A stretch of 35,931 nt of DNA from Clostridia bacterium (GCA_009930175.1 RZYW01000010.1:1-35931), one strand, 5' to 3'; shown: positions 1-8,567, counted from the first letter of the stretch. The notes: generated by a model not told the origin, from the letters alone. A program made the numbers and translations.

Positions 1-444
1 GAATTGGGTCAAGAGCCGGTTGACGCGAGCAAGCTTGATATTGGATTTCGTATTTACAAAACGGATGATAGCAATATGAAGGATGTGTTTTATCACCCCG
101 GCGCTTTAGACCAGCAACAGCTTGCGTTTTTGGAAAGCAATATCAAAGAAGACCGCACGCCTGAAGATTTGCTCACCCAAGTTCTGCTTGATTTAGGTTT
201 GGAGCTTTCTCTTCCTATCGAAACAATGAAAATCGGCAAAAATATGGTCTTTATTGTTCAAACCAATGCGCTTGTAGCTTGTTTTGACAATGATATTGAT
301 TTCAAGATCGTTGATGAGATCGCTGGGTTGAAACCTTTGAAAGTTGTTTTCAAAGATGCCAGCTTCAAAGACGACAAAGACCGTATCAATGTTGAAGAAC
401 GTTTTAAACGGCTTTCTCCTGAAACAAAGGTTGCGGTGATATAA
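1..444 (+). CDS. Type III restriction-modification DNA methyltransferase (Mod), C-terminal part; gene begins upstream of the window
   Basis: Frame is open from the window edge. C-terminal motif pattern GFRIYKTDDSNMKDV..., LPIE, VFKDASFKDDKDRINVEERFK matches the remembered C-terminus of type III adenine-specific Mod proteins (VFKDSGFKDD..K.N). Confidence 0.8.
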   Translation, partial: ELGQEPVDASKLDIGFRIYKTDDSNMKDVFYHPGALDQQQLAFLESNIKEDRTPEDLLTQVLLDLGLELSLPIETMKIGKNMVFIVQTNALVACFDNDIDFKIVDEIAGLKPLKVVFKDASFKDDKDRINVEERFKRLSPETKVAVI

Positions 445-446
445 GA

Positions 447-926
447 ATGAAGAAAAAAGAACTGAAGAAAAAAGAATCAAAGTCAAAAGAACTGCAAGCA
501 TTCAGCAATTTTGTTGTTTTTCAAACCTCTCAAGGCAAAGTGAACATTGATGTCTTTTTTCACGATGAAACATTATGGTTGACGCAGAAAAAGATTGCTG
601 AACTGTTTGAAAAGGGTCGTTCGACGATTACGGAGCATTTGACTCATATTTTTAACGATAGTGAGCTTGAATAAAATTCAGTATGTCGGGATTTCCGACA
701 TACTGCCGAAGATGGAAAAAAGTACGCTTCTGAATTTTATAATCTTCAAGCTATTATTGCTGTAGGGTTTAAGGTCAATTCGCATCGGGCTATTGAATTT
801 CGAAAATGGTCAAATCAAATCATCCATGAGTATACTATTAAAGGTTTTGCTATGGACGATGAACGGCTTAAACAGATCAAGCACTTTGGTGAGGATTATT
901 TTGATGAATTACCAAGACGCTTTTGA
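447..926 (+). pseudogene. Virulence RhuM-family protein, interrupted by in-frame TAA at 672-674 and apparently C-terminally truncated
   Basis: ORF 447-674 reads FVVFQTSQGKVNIDVFFHDETLWLTQKKIAELFEKGRSTITEHLTHIFNDSELE*. The same frame continues after the stop as NSVCRDFRHTAEDGKKYASEFYNLQAIIAVGFKVNSHRAIEFRKWSNQIIHEYTIKGFAMDDERLKQIKHFGEDYFDELPRRF* to TGA at 924-926, a contiguous RhuM pattern. Confidence 0.8.
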
Positions 927-970
927 TAATATGTTTATTTTGAATTGGTACAGCTCAAATAGGGGGTAAT

Positions 971-1426
971 GTGAGAAGAAAAGGCTTGTCGTTATTAATT
1001 CTGTTCGTTTTCTTTATGCCTTGTTGCCTCTTTGCAGAATGGGCAGTGGTGAGGTATGTGCATGATGGTGACACCATTATACTCGAGAACGATGAACGTG
1101 TACGTTTGATAGGTGTCGATACTCCCGAAGTTAAATCAAAGTACCGTGAACATGATGAATATTATGGACCTGAGGCAAGAGCATATCTAAAGGGGTTAAT
1201 TGAGGGAAAGCGCGTGAATCTGAAAGACCCTGAAATGCAAGGTAAGTTCGATAAGTATGGTAGGCGACTTGCCTATGTGTATACCGAAGACGACCTATTT
1301 GTGAATCGCGAGCTCGTCCGTCTCGGATATGCAGAAGCCATCCGCTATTTTCCATATAAATATAAAAAACAATTCCTCAAGCTTGAAAAACAAGCAAAAA
1401 AACAAAAACTTGGGATGTGGGGATGA
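971..1426 (+). CDS. Secreted thermonuclease / staphylococcal nuclease-like (SNase) protein
   Basis: GTG start, N-terminal hydrophobic signal (LSLLILFVFFMPCCLFA), then SNase motifs VHDGDTI, VRLIGVDTPE, GPEA, KYGRRLAYVY, NRELVRLGYAEA. Confidence 0.88.
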   Translation: MRRKGLSLLILFVFFMPCCLFAEWAVVRYVHDGDTIILENDERVRLIGVDTPEVKSKYREHDEYYGPEARAYLKGLIEGKRVNLKDPEMQGKFDKYGRRLAYVYTEDDLFVNRELVRLGYAEAIRYFPYKYKKQFLKLEKQAKKQKLGMWG

Positions 1427-1618
1427 TAGAACTTGTCCTGAAATGCCCTAATTGGAAGGAGTTCATAGGCGTTTTACGTAACGTAAGTGATGGTAATGAT
1501 TTGTAAGAGCATTTTTATGATGTTCTGGTGTGGAGAAGGGTTGGACTTTATTATAGTTTAGATATGCAAAATAAAAACATGAATTGGTAAAATGTTCAAA
1601 AAAAACAAGATGCGTAAA

Positions 1619-2052
1619 GCGTCGGTGATTACTATAAATCTATACTTCGTAACCCCGCTATTGCAGAAATGCTTTATTTCGCCGGCTACATTGAACGGTG
1701 GGGATCAGGTATTAAGGCGATGAATGCTCTTGTTAAGCAGGCAGGCCTACCAGAGCCGATCTATCAGGAGATAGGCTCAAATTTTGTAGTAACGTTTAAG
1801 AAGGGTATAAGAGAAATAGCCCAAGAAACTACCCAAGAAACTACCCAAGAAACTACCCAAGAAATAATCGTGAGGTTTTTAAGGGCTAACCCACAGATAA
1901 CGAGAAAACAATTAGCCGATCAGATCGGTATTTCGCCCGATGGAATAAAGTATCATCTGGATATATTGAGAAAAGATGAAGTGATCCGCCATAAAGGAGC
2001 TACCAAAAAGGGCCATTGGGAAGTATTGATAGATGACAAAAATGAAAAGTAA
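1619..2052 (+). pseudogene. COG2865/RecG-like ATP-binding and HTH-domain protein, 5'-truncated remnant
   Basis: Frame opens after a stop at 1616-1618 and reads SVGDYYKSILRNPAIAEMLYFAGYIERWGSGI..., mid-protein motif of this family, followed by a QETT linker and a winged HTH (ITRKQLADQIGISPDGIKYHLDILRKDEVIRHKG). The N-terminal AlbA_2 domain is missing. Confidence 0.7.
1820..1867 (+). repeat. Four tandem 12-bp copies (cccaagaaacta x3 + cccaagaaataa), coding QETT repeats
   Basis: Direct reading: cccaagaaacta at 1820, 1832, 1844, and a degenerate copy at 1856. Confidence 0.95.
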
Positions 2053-2944
2053 AATACCTGTAATAGTTGCTGTAGTTGCTGTTATCGCAGCCATATTTTT
2101 TCTTTTAAACCTTGGGAATGGTGAAGAAAAAGGGAAAGAAATCGGACTTATTCATATGGAAATTGAGGAAATGCCAAAAAATATTCAAGAGTATTTAGAA
2201 CAATTTAAAATGACTGAAAATTATCTTGCCTTTAATTATGAAGGAGAGATTTATCTTTTTGCTTCAAGAGGTGAAATGATTTCAGGAGGTTACAGTATTG
2301 TTTTGAAAGATGCAACAGTTGACAAAGATACTGTAAATATAATTGTTGAGAAAAAAGATCCTGGCAAGGATGATGTTGTAACTCAAGCCCTAACTTATCC
2401 TGTAAAACTTGTAAAACTAGCCGATAATACTGTAGAATATAAAAAAGCTGTTTTTATGAGTACAGATAATAAAAAGCTTGAGGAAAAAGAAATTATTGAA
2501 ATTGCAAAAGTACCAGAAAGTCTTGCAGAATTGTATTTTGGAACAGAAGATGGATATTTTAGAAAAGAGAAAAGAATTATTGATGCAGAAATAACTCCCG
2601 AAAATGCTTATCTTCTAATAGAAGAACTTATTAAAGGACCTGAAAATATTAATGAAAATTTAAGGGTTCTTCCAGAAGGAACTAAAATATTAAGTTATAA
2701 ATATGATGCTGAAAGCAAGGTAGCCACAATTGACCTTGGGGGAACAATAAAAGAAGCCCAGGGTTCAATGGGAGAAATTTTTGCAGTATATTCTATTGTT
2801 AATACTTTAGCTGACATAGAAGGAATAGATAAAGTGCAAATACTAATTGAGGGCGAGATTGTAGAATCTTTATCAGGACATATTTATCTTGGTGAGCCCT
2901 TAGATCCAGACTACAGTTTCCTGGAAGACAATAAATATAAATAA
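2042..2944 (+). CDS. PrcB_C-like + GerMN domain-containing membrane-anchored protein
   Basis: N-terminal TM (VIVAVVAVIAAIFFLL), SRGEMISGGYSIVLKD (PrcB_C-like), and a C-terminal GerMN-like segment (LIEELIKGPENINENLRVLPEGTKILSYKYDAESKVATIDL). The ORF track starts at 2033; ATG 2042 is an alternative. Confidence 0.7.
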   Translation: MKSKIPVIVAVVAVIAAIFFLLNLGNGEEKGKEIGLIHMEIEEMPKNIQEYLEQFKMTENYLAFNYEGEIYLFASRGEMISGGYSIVLKDATVDKDTVNIIVEKKDPGKDDVVTQALTYPVKLVKLADNTVEYKKAVFMSTDNKKLEEKEIIEIAKVPESLAELYFGTEDGYFRKEKRIIDAEITPENAYLLIEELIKGPENINENLRVLPEGTKILSYKYDAESKVATIDLGGTIKEAQGSMGEIFAVYSIVNTLADIEGIDKVQILIEGEIVESLSGHIYLGEPLDPDYSFLEDNKYK

Positions 2945-2964
2945 AAAGAGGGACGTGAGTTTAC

Positions 2965-3495
2965 TTGGATAACCAGCTTCAAAACAATCAAAGAAAGATA
3001 GAAGGAATAGCATATTTTATATTATTTTTAAGTGGCATTTTGGGAATGAGCCTTGGTTATATTGTCTTTAGGCTTGAGCTTCAGATTCTTGCTATGATTT
3101 TAACTGTATTTTCCGCATTTTTGATTGTTGGACTGATACTTAACAAAAGACTCATTGAACAAAATAACCTTATTTTTATTGGTTTTCAGCAAGAGAATCT
3201 TATAAAAAAACACAACATTCTTTCTGCTTTTATCAGAGAATTGGAATTTAATTCAAATGTTGAAAAAACATCTCAGTTTCGTGCTGTAACCTGGAAGAAT
3301 TTAAAGCTGGAACTGTGTGCTTTCCCGGATTCAATATATGAAATTGTGGAAGAAGTTTATTTGGAATTAAATGGAATACCTGATATTCAAGGACCAGAGT
3401 TAAAAGACTACTTGCTAAAAGAATCAAAATTAACTTCGGCAATTGCAGCATTGAGAGATCAGCAAAATAAAGTAAAACGAAATATTATAGGCTAG
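2965..3495 (+). CDS. Uncharacterised two-TM membrane protein
   Basis: TTG start; two N-terminal hydrophobic helices; no recognised domain. Confidence 0.6.
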   Translation: MDNQLQNNQRKIEGIAYFILFLSGILGMSLGYIVFRLELQILAMILTVFSAFLIVGLILNKRLIEQNNLIFIGFQQENLIKKHNILSAFIRELEFNSNVEKTSQFRAVTWKNLKLELCAFPDSIYEIVEEVYLELNGIPDIQGPELKDYLLKESKLTSAIAALRDQQNKVKRNIIG

Positions 3496-3503
3496 ACTAT
3501 TTG

Positions 3504-3535
3504 AAAGATCTTCGCATTTTGCGAGGATCTTTTTT
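3504..3535 (+). terminator. Rho-independent terminator
   Basis: aaagatcttcgca-tttt-gcgaggatctttttt stem-loop with T-run. Confidence 0.88.
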
Positions 3536-3573
3536 ATTTTAATTATAAAAATTTTATAACCGATAAAAAAATG

Positions 3574-3602
3574 TTGATTAAAGAAAAGACCTGTTATATA
3601 AT
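3574..3602 (+). promoter_or_regulatory. Sigma-A-type promoter for the small HTH gene
   Basis: TTGATT (3574-3579), 17-nt spacer, TATAAT (3597-3602). Confidence 0.65.
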
Positions 3603-3657
3603 ATTAAATATAATTTTTAATTGTTATATATGATTAGCTGGGGGAGGGGAAGGTAGA

Positions 3658-3936
3658 ATGGAAGAGATATTAGTATTGAGCAGCCCTGAAAAAGTCAAAA
3701 TTATTTCTGATAAATTAAGAATTAATGTTCTTCAAATCCTTATTGGACAAAAGGCGACGGTAAAGCAGGTCGCAGATATTTTAGGGCAATCTTCAGCAAA
3801 AATTCATTATCATGTGAAAGAACTTGAAAAACAAAATTTTATTAAAATCGTAGATGTTGTTGAGAAAGGTGGTATTTTAGAAAAATATTACCGGGCAGTT
3901 GCGAAAAATTATAAAGTTGATTACATGATTAGCTAA
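3658..3936 (+). CDS. ArsR-like winged helix-turn-helix transcriptional regulator
   Basis: Strong SD (gggggaggggaagg) and wHTH: RINVLQILIGQKATVKQVADILGQSSAKIHYHVKELEKQNFIKIV. Confidence 0.8.
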   Translation: MEEILVLSSPEKVKIISDKLRINVLQILIGQKATVKQVADILGQSSAKIHYHVKELEKQNFIKIVDVVEKGGILEKYYRAVAKNYKVDYMIS

Positions 3937-3970
3937 TTAAGTTAATGATCTTTGTCCCTTCAATAAAGCT

Positions 3971-4007
3971 AGTTATTTTGATATAATTATCCAAAATAAC
4001 TTTTTTA
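3971..4007 (+). terminator. Terminator-like hairpin downstream of HTH gene
   Basis: agttattttg ... caaaataact perfect 10-bp stem, then tttttt. Confidence 0.75.
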
Positions 4008-4050
4008 TTTAGAAGGGAATTTTGTAATTATTCACTAATGTGAGGAATAC

Positions 4051-4085
4051 AATCTTTACCCCTTTGCGGGTAAAGATTTTTTTTT
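4051..4085 (+). terminator. Second terminator / attenuator-like hairpin about 33 bp before the peptide-binding lipoprotein gene
   Basis: aatctttaccc-ctttgc-gggtaaagatt followed by a long T-run. Confidence 0.85.
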
Positions 4086-4117
4086 GCAAATAAAAAACAA
4101 GAGGGAGAATAAAACAG

Positions 4118-5497
4118 ATGCTTAGAAAATTTTCTTTATGGACATTAATCCTTTTAACTTTATTCATTACTGGGTGTAATAATGAAAAAGGCAATAACCT
4201 GTATATTGGGGCAGAAGGAAGTTACAATGAAGAAGTAAACCTTACTTTATTAAATAATTTATACATAGGGTTATTCAAATATGATGAGAATAATAAGGCC
4301 ATACCTGTACTTGCGGAAACATATAGCTATAGTGAAGATGGAAAAAAAATGAGCATAAAAATAAAAGAAGGATTTCAATGGAGTGATGGAACCCCAATAA
4401 CACCTCAAGATGTAGCAGAGGGATTGAAGAATGTAATGAATAACTACTTAGGGAAGTATACCTATCAATATGGCTACTTAGATAACAAGGTTGAAGATAA
4501 TATTAGGATTAATGAGGAAGGAATTCTTGAAATATCTTTAAAAAAAGAATTTACGGATTTTGAAAAAGTCTTAGCACTTCCTTTTTATTATCCAATAAAA
4601 AATACAGAAGATATCTTGGGGGGACCTTTTTCCGGGAATTTCATTGTTGAAAAGAAATCTGGCAATAAAATAATTTTGTCTGAGCAAGATAAAGAAAAAG
4701 CTATTGCAGAGAACAGAACGGAAAGTATAGTAATTGAACAAAATTTAGAAACTGAAAAGTTAATCAAAGGATATCAGGAAAAGAACTTTGATATTATTTT
4801 CCCAGTTGAAAATACAGATGTAATAAAAGGAGAAAAGATTACAAGCCCTGGAATAACATTGCTTTGGATAAATAGCCGTAATTCTGAATTAGAAAATATT
4901 GAAACAAGAAAAGCAATATATCAAAGCATCGATAAAATAAATGGAATTTATCCAAGTGTATATAGAGAGGATAATTCATCTGAAAAAGCAAATATATCAA
5001 CCACATATTCTTTAGCAAATTTAGCTCCCAAAATTCTTGTCTTGGATTTAGAAACAGAAATAAAAACAGCAGAAAAAATTGCCCAGCAACTTTCAAAAAA
5101 AATGGATATTTCTCCGGAAGTAGTTGCAAAACCTCTTGAAGAATATTTTGCGGATTTAAAAACAGGAAATTTTGACCTTGCCCTGGAGACCTGGGAAGGT
5201 GATTATTTTGGGAAGAATGCATTCTTTGAACTGTTTAAAAATCCACTGAATAATCCATTAAATGTAAGCGGATTAATAGTTCCGGAAATTAATGAATTGC
5301 AAAATAAAGTTAATAAAACAGCAGATTCTCAAGAAAGAGAAGTGCTATTTACAGAATTAGAGAACAAAATTTTACAGTCAGTACCAGCCGTTATAGTTGC
5401 CGAAGGTATAAATAAAGAGGTTTATTTACAAAGAGTGAAGAATATATATGTAAATTCAATTTATAATTATCACGATTATAGTGACATAGAATATTAA
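4118..5497 (+). CDS. Peptide/oligopeptide ABC transporter substrate-binding lipoprotein (SBP family 5)
   Basis: Lipobox (LFITGC) and SBP_bac_5 pattern: NNLYIGLFKYDENNKAIPVLAETYSYSEDGKKMSIKIKEGFQWSDGTPITPQDV. Confidence 0.85.
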   Translation: MLRKFSLWTLILLTLFITGCNNEKGNNLYIGAEGSYNEEVNLTLLNNLYIGLFKYDENNKAIPVLAETYSYSEDGKKMSIKIKEGFQWSDGTPITPQDVAEGLKNVMNNYLGKYTYQYGYLDNKVEDNIRINEEGILEISLKKEFTDFEKVLALPFYYPIKNTEDILGGPFSGNFIVEKKSGNKIILSEQDKEKAIAENRTESIVIEQNLETEKLIKGYQEKNFDIIFPVENTDVIKGEKITSPGITLLWINSRNSELENIETRKAIYQSIDKINGIYPSVYREDNSSEKANISTTYSLANLAPKILVLDLETEIKTAEKIAQQLSKKMDISPEVVAKPLEEYFADLKTGNFDLALETWEGDYFGKNAFFELFKNPLNNPLNVSGLIVPEINELQNKVNKTADSQEREVLFTELENKILQSVPAVIVAEGINKEVYLQRVKNIYVNSIYNYHDYSDIEY

Positions 5498-5511
5498 GTC
5501 AGGAGTTTTTT

Positions 5512-6258
5512 ATGCCGGATCCTATATTAATTGAGATTGGTTTTTTGAAAATCAGGTGGTATGGGGTGCTTATTGCCGCTGCTATCTTAGTAGGCACCTT
5601 TCTTGCCCTTAAAGAAATAAAGAAAAAAAATATAGATGAAGATAAGTTTATGAACGTACTATTAACTGCTATTCCTATAGCCTTTATTTCCGCCAGGTTA
5701 TATTATGTTGCATTTAATTGGGACTACTATTCTTTAAATCCTGGAGAAATTCCTGCAGTATGGAATGGCGGTTTAGCTATTCATGGAGGGATAATCGGGG
5801 CTTTTTCAGTAGCTTGGATTATGTTAAAGTATTATAAAATAAGTTTTTGGCAGGTAGCAGATGCTGTAGCACCTAGTATGGTACTTGGTCAGGCTATTGG
5901 GCGATGGGGAAATTACTTTAATCAGGAAGCCTATGGATATGAAGTTGATCCTGTTTCTGTTCCCTGGGCAATGTGGATAGACGGCGCCTACAGGCACCCT
6001 ACATTTCTCTATGAGTCCCTGTGGAATATTGGAATTTTTTTCTTGTTAATATTAATAAGGGAAAAGTTTAAATTAAAAGAAGGATTACTTTTAGCAATTT
6101 ATTTAGGTGGGTATTCTATTGGCAGGTTTTTTATTGAAGGATTTAGAACGGATAGTTTAATGCTGGGATCCTTAAGAATGGCTCAGGTAACGAGTCTGAT
6201 TTTTATAATTATCAGTATTGTTTTATATATTTATCTCAGCAGAAAAAAAATCAGTTAA
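5512..6258 (+). CDS. lgt: Prolipoprotein diacylglyceryl transferase
   Basis: IRWYGVLIAAAILVG, GGLAIHGGIIGA, GQAIGRWGNYFNQEAYG, HPTFLYESLWN, all characteristic of Lgt. Confidence 0.96.
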   Translation: MPDPILIEIGFLKIRWYGVLIAAAILVGTFLALKEIKKKNIDEDKFMNVLLTAIPIAFISARLYYVAFNWDYYSLNPGEIPAVWNGGLAIHGGIIGAFSVAWIMLKYYKISFWQVADAVAPSMVLGQAIGRWGNYFNQEAYGYEVDPVSVPWAMWIDGAYRHPTFLYESLWNIGIFFLLILIREKFKLKEGLLLAIYLGGYSIGRFFIEGFRTDSLMLGSLRMAQVTSLIFIIISIVLYIYLSRKKIS

Positions 6259-6273
6259 TTTTGGAGGTTCCTT

Positions 6274-8550
6274 TTGAATAAAAATATAAGAAAAGCATTA
6301 GTTTTGTTGTTCATTTTTTCTATAGCACTGGTTTTATCTATTGCGGCAGATGGCAAAGGTACTGTTAACACAGGGATCTTGAATATTAGAAGCGGACCAG
6401 GTACGAATTATAATAACATAGGTCAACTGTCAAAAGGCAGTGAAGTTTCTATTGTCAAATTAGAGAATAACTGGATTCAGATTCGCCTTCCTCAGGGATT
6501 AGGGTGGGTAAGTTCAGAGTATGTTACTATTTCTGCAAATCCTTCTGTTGATACACCTAAGGTTCCTGTGATTCAAGGAGCAGAGATTCTAACAGGAAAA
6601 AGTGGAGTTATAAATAGTACAGTTGTAAATATTAGGAAGGAACCTGGAACAGAGAGTCAGACTCTTGGACAATTATCCAGAGGAGAACTGGTTCAGCTTC
6701 TTCAAAAGAAAGATGATTGGTACTTTGTAAAGAGTGGAAAACTTGAAGGTTGGGTTGCGGGTTTTTTAATAACAGTACAAGGAGCAACTGTAGATACAAG
6801 AACTTATTATATAAATCAGAATGTAGTTAATATGAGAAGTGAACCTAATTTAAATGCGTCTGTTCTGGCTCAACTTAACAGAAACACTCCCGTTACAGTT
6901 AAAAACCAACGGGGGGACTGGTATCAGGTAGTTACAAAGGATCAAAAAGAAGGTTGGGTTGCGGGCTGGCTCCTATCTCAGGCAGATGGATCCTCCGTTT
7001 TAAAAGATCCTGGAACAGGTGCTGTTATTTATCCTCAAAATCCCGAAGCTGCGCCATCGGGTATTACAGAATCAGGAATAAAAATTAATGACAATATTGT
7101 AATTAAAGAGAGTATAGTTAATGTTCGCCAAGGTCCTGGAATCGAATATGGAATAATTACAAAGGTTAATAGTGGTCAGGGATTCACAGTAATTGATGCT
7201 CAAAAAAATTGGTTAAAAATAAAATTAACGAATGGAAATGCCGGCTGGATTGCGGATTGGCTAGTCCTTAAAAAAGAGGATTCCCAAGAGACTCAAAGGC
7301 AAGATGTTACCTTTGATGAAAATAATTCAGCAAAAATATTCTTAGGATCAGGGAAGTTTTTGATTATCACAAATACTAAGGATTTTCTTGAAGTCGATAT
7401 TTTACCTGTTTCTATTGAAGATTATCGGTTAAGTAAACCTTCAGCAACACAAATAACGGTAGATTTTCCGGAGCTAAATCTTACTCCTCAAAAAGTTTTT
7501 GTAAATCAGTATAATATTGGGAGCATTGATATTTCAGCCAAAAAAATTACTATTAATTTCCTTGATAAAATTGATTTTAGGGCAAGTTATGAAAAGGAAA
7601 ATCAAGGGATTAACATTAAGTTACGGAACTATGCAGAAGCATTATCTACAATAAATAATATAACTGTAAATGAAGAATCTGAAAGTTTTAATTTTGAAAT
7701 ATTTTCTGAGAAGGAGATTTCTTATGAAAGTAAGAGATTAAGCTTAGATCATATTGCATTCTTTATTAAAGGTTCCAGGTTAGATTTAAATGGAAGCAAT
7801 ACTTTTAGCAAAACAATAAAAGAAAATTATCAAATTACTGCAAAACAAGATTCTCAGGATGTTGTAAGAGTTGATTTGAAATTTATTTATGGAAGTTCTG
7901 TAAGGGTTAATCTTAAAGATAAATCTCTTAATGTAGGGATTGGTTATCCAACCCAAGGACCAAGAGGAAAAATTGTAGTTATTGACCCTGGTCATGGGAC
8001 TATTAAGGCCGGTGGTTGGGTTGATCCTGGCGCTATTGGTACGACTCTTAAAGTAAAAGAGTTAAATGTAAACGTTCCTATCTCTTTAAAAGTTGAAGAA
8101 TACTTGAGAAGAGAGGGAGTAGAAGTAATTTTAACCCATAGAGGTACGACAAACAGGGATTTGTATGATAGAGCTAATTTGGCTAATAACGAAAATGCTT
8201 ATTGTTTTGTTAGTATTCATGCAAATGCAACAGGTAACAGGGCAATACAAGGGATAGGTGTATTCTATTATGCTCCGGAATGGATGCCGGAAATATTTAT
8301 GCAAAGACTTGAGAGACAAAACCTTGCAAGTTATGTCCTTGACGAAGCAATTAAAGCTACAGGAAGACCATCTTATGGTTTGTTTGAAGATAACTTTGCC
8401 GTTATCAGGGAAACCAAAATGCCTTCAATTCTTGTTGAAACAGGATTCTTGACTAATCAGCAAGAGGAACAACTATTGGCATCTCCAGCTTTCCAAGATC
8501 AAATTGCAAGTGGTATTGCAAAGGGTATATTAAGATTTTTAAATCAGTAA
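6274..8550 (+). CDS. N-acetylmuramoyl-L-alanine amidase with four SH3b repeats, an AMIN-like middle region and an Amidase_3 domain
   Basis: TTG start, signal peptide, four VNxRxxPGxxxxxxxxL...GWV SH3 repeats; C-terminal IVVIDPGHGT, EVILTHR, SIHANA, LVETGFLTNQQEEQLL. Confidence 0.93.
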   Translation: MNKNIRKALVLLFIFSIALVLSIAADGKGTVNTGILNIRSGPGTNYNNIGQLSKGSEVSIVKLENNWIQIRLPQGLGWVSSEYVTISANPSVDTPKVPVIQGAEILTGKSGVINSTVVNIRKEPGTESQTLGQLSRGELVQLLQKKDDWYFVKSGKLEGWVAGFLITVQGATVDTRTYYINQNVVNMRSEPNLNASVLAQLNRNTPVTVKNQRGDWYQVVTKDQKEGWVAGWLLSQADGSSVLKDPGTGAVIYPQNPEAAPSGITESGIKINDNIVIKESIVNVRQGPGIEYGIITKVNSGQGFTVIDAQKNWLKIKLTNGNAGWIADWLVLKKEDSQETQRQDVTFDENNSAKIFLGSGKFLIITNTKDFLEVDILPVSIEDYRLSKPSATQITVDFPELNLTPQKVFVNQYNIGSIDISAKKITINFLDKIDFRASYEKENQGINIKLRNYAEALSTINNITVNEESESFNFEIFSEKEISYESKRLSLDHIAFFIKGSRLDLNGSNTFSKTIKENYQITAKQDSQDVVRVDLKFIYGSSVRVNLKDKSLNVGIGYPTQGPRGKIVVIDPGHGTIKAGGWVDPGAIGTTLKVKELNVNVPISLKVEEYLRREGVEVILTHRGTTNRDLYDRANLANNENAYCFVSIHANATGNRAIQGIGVFYYAPEWMPEIFMQRLERQNLASYVLDEAIKATGRPSYGLFEDNFAVIRETKMPSILVETGFLTNQQEEQLLASPAFQDQIASGIAKGILRFLNQ

Positions 8551-8567
8551 TAAAGGAGGGGCTGTAA

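Noticed and set aside
193-501. Minus-strand ORF opposite the Mod fragment
   Set aside because: Overlaps a recognisable methyltransferase C-terminus and resembles no family. The other antisense ORFs in the track (e.g. 1131-1355, 1912-2094, 4839-5222, 15814-16038, 16919-17299, 19709-19984, 25530-26042) were rejected for the same reason: antisense to well-supported genes.
681-703. Perfect 9-bp inverted repeat GTATGTCGG-GATTT-CCGACATAC just after the RhuM stop, considered as terminator, protein-binding site or mobile-element end
   Set aside because: It is fully explained as coding sequence for the conserved SVCRDFRHTA segment of RhuM. There is no T-run and no flanking duplication.
1820-1867. 12-bp tandem repeats considered as a CRISPR-like or phase-variation array
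   Set aside because: No spacers. The period is a multiple of three, so changes in copy number would not switch the frame.
8258-8452. Plus-strand 64-aa ORF inside the amidase gene
   Set aside because: Alternative frame wholly inside a strongly supported Amidase_3 domain; no SD.
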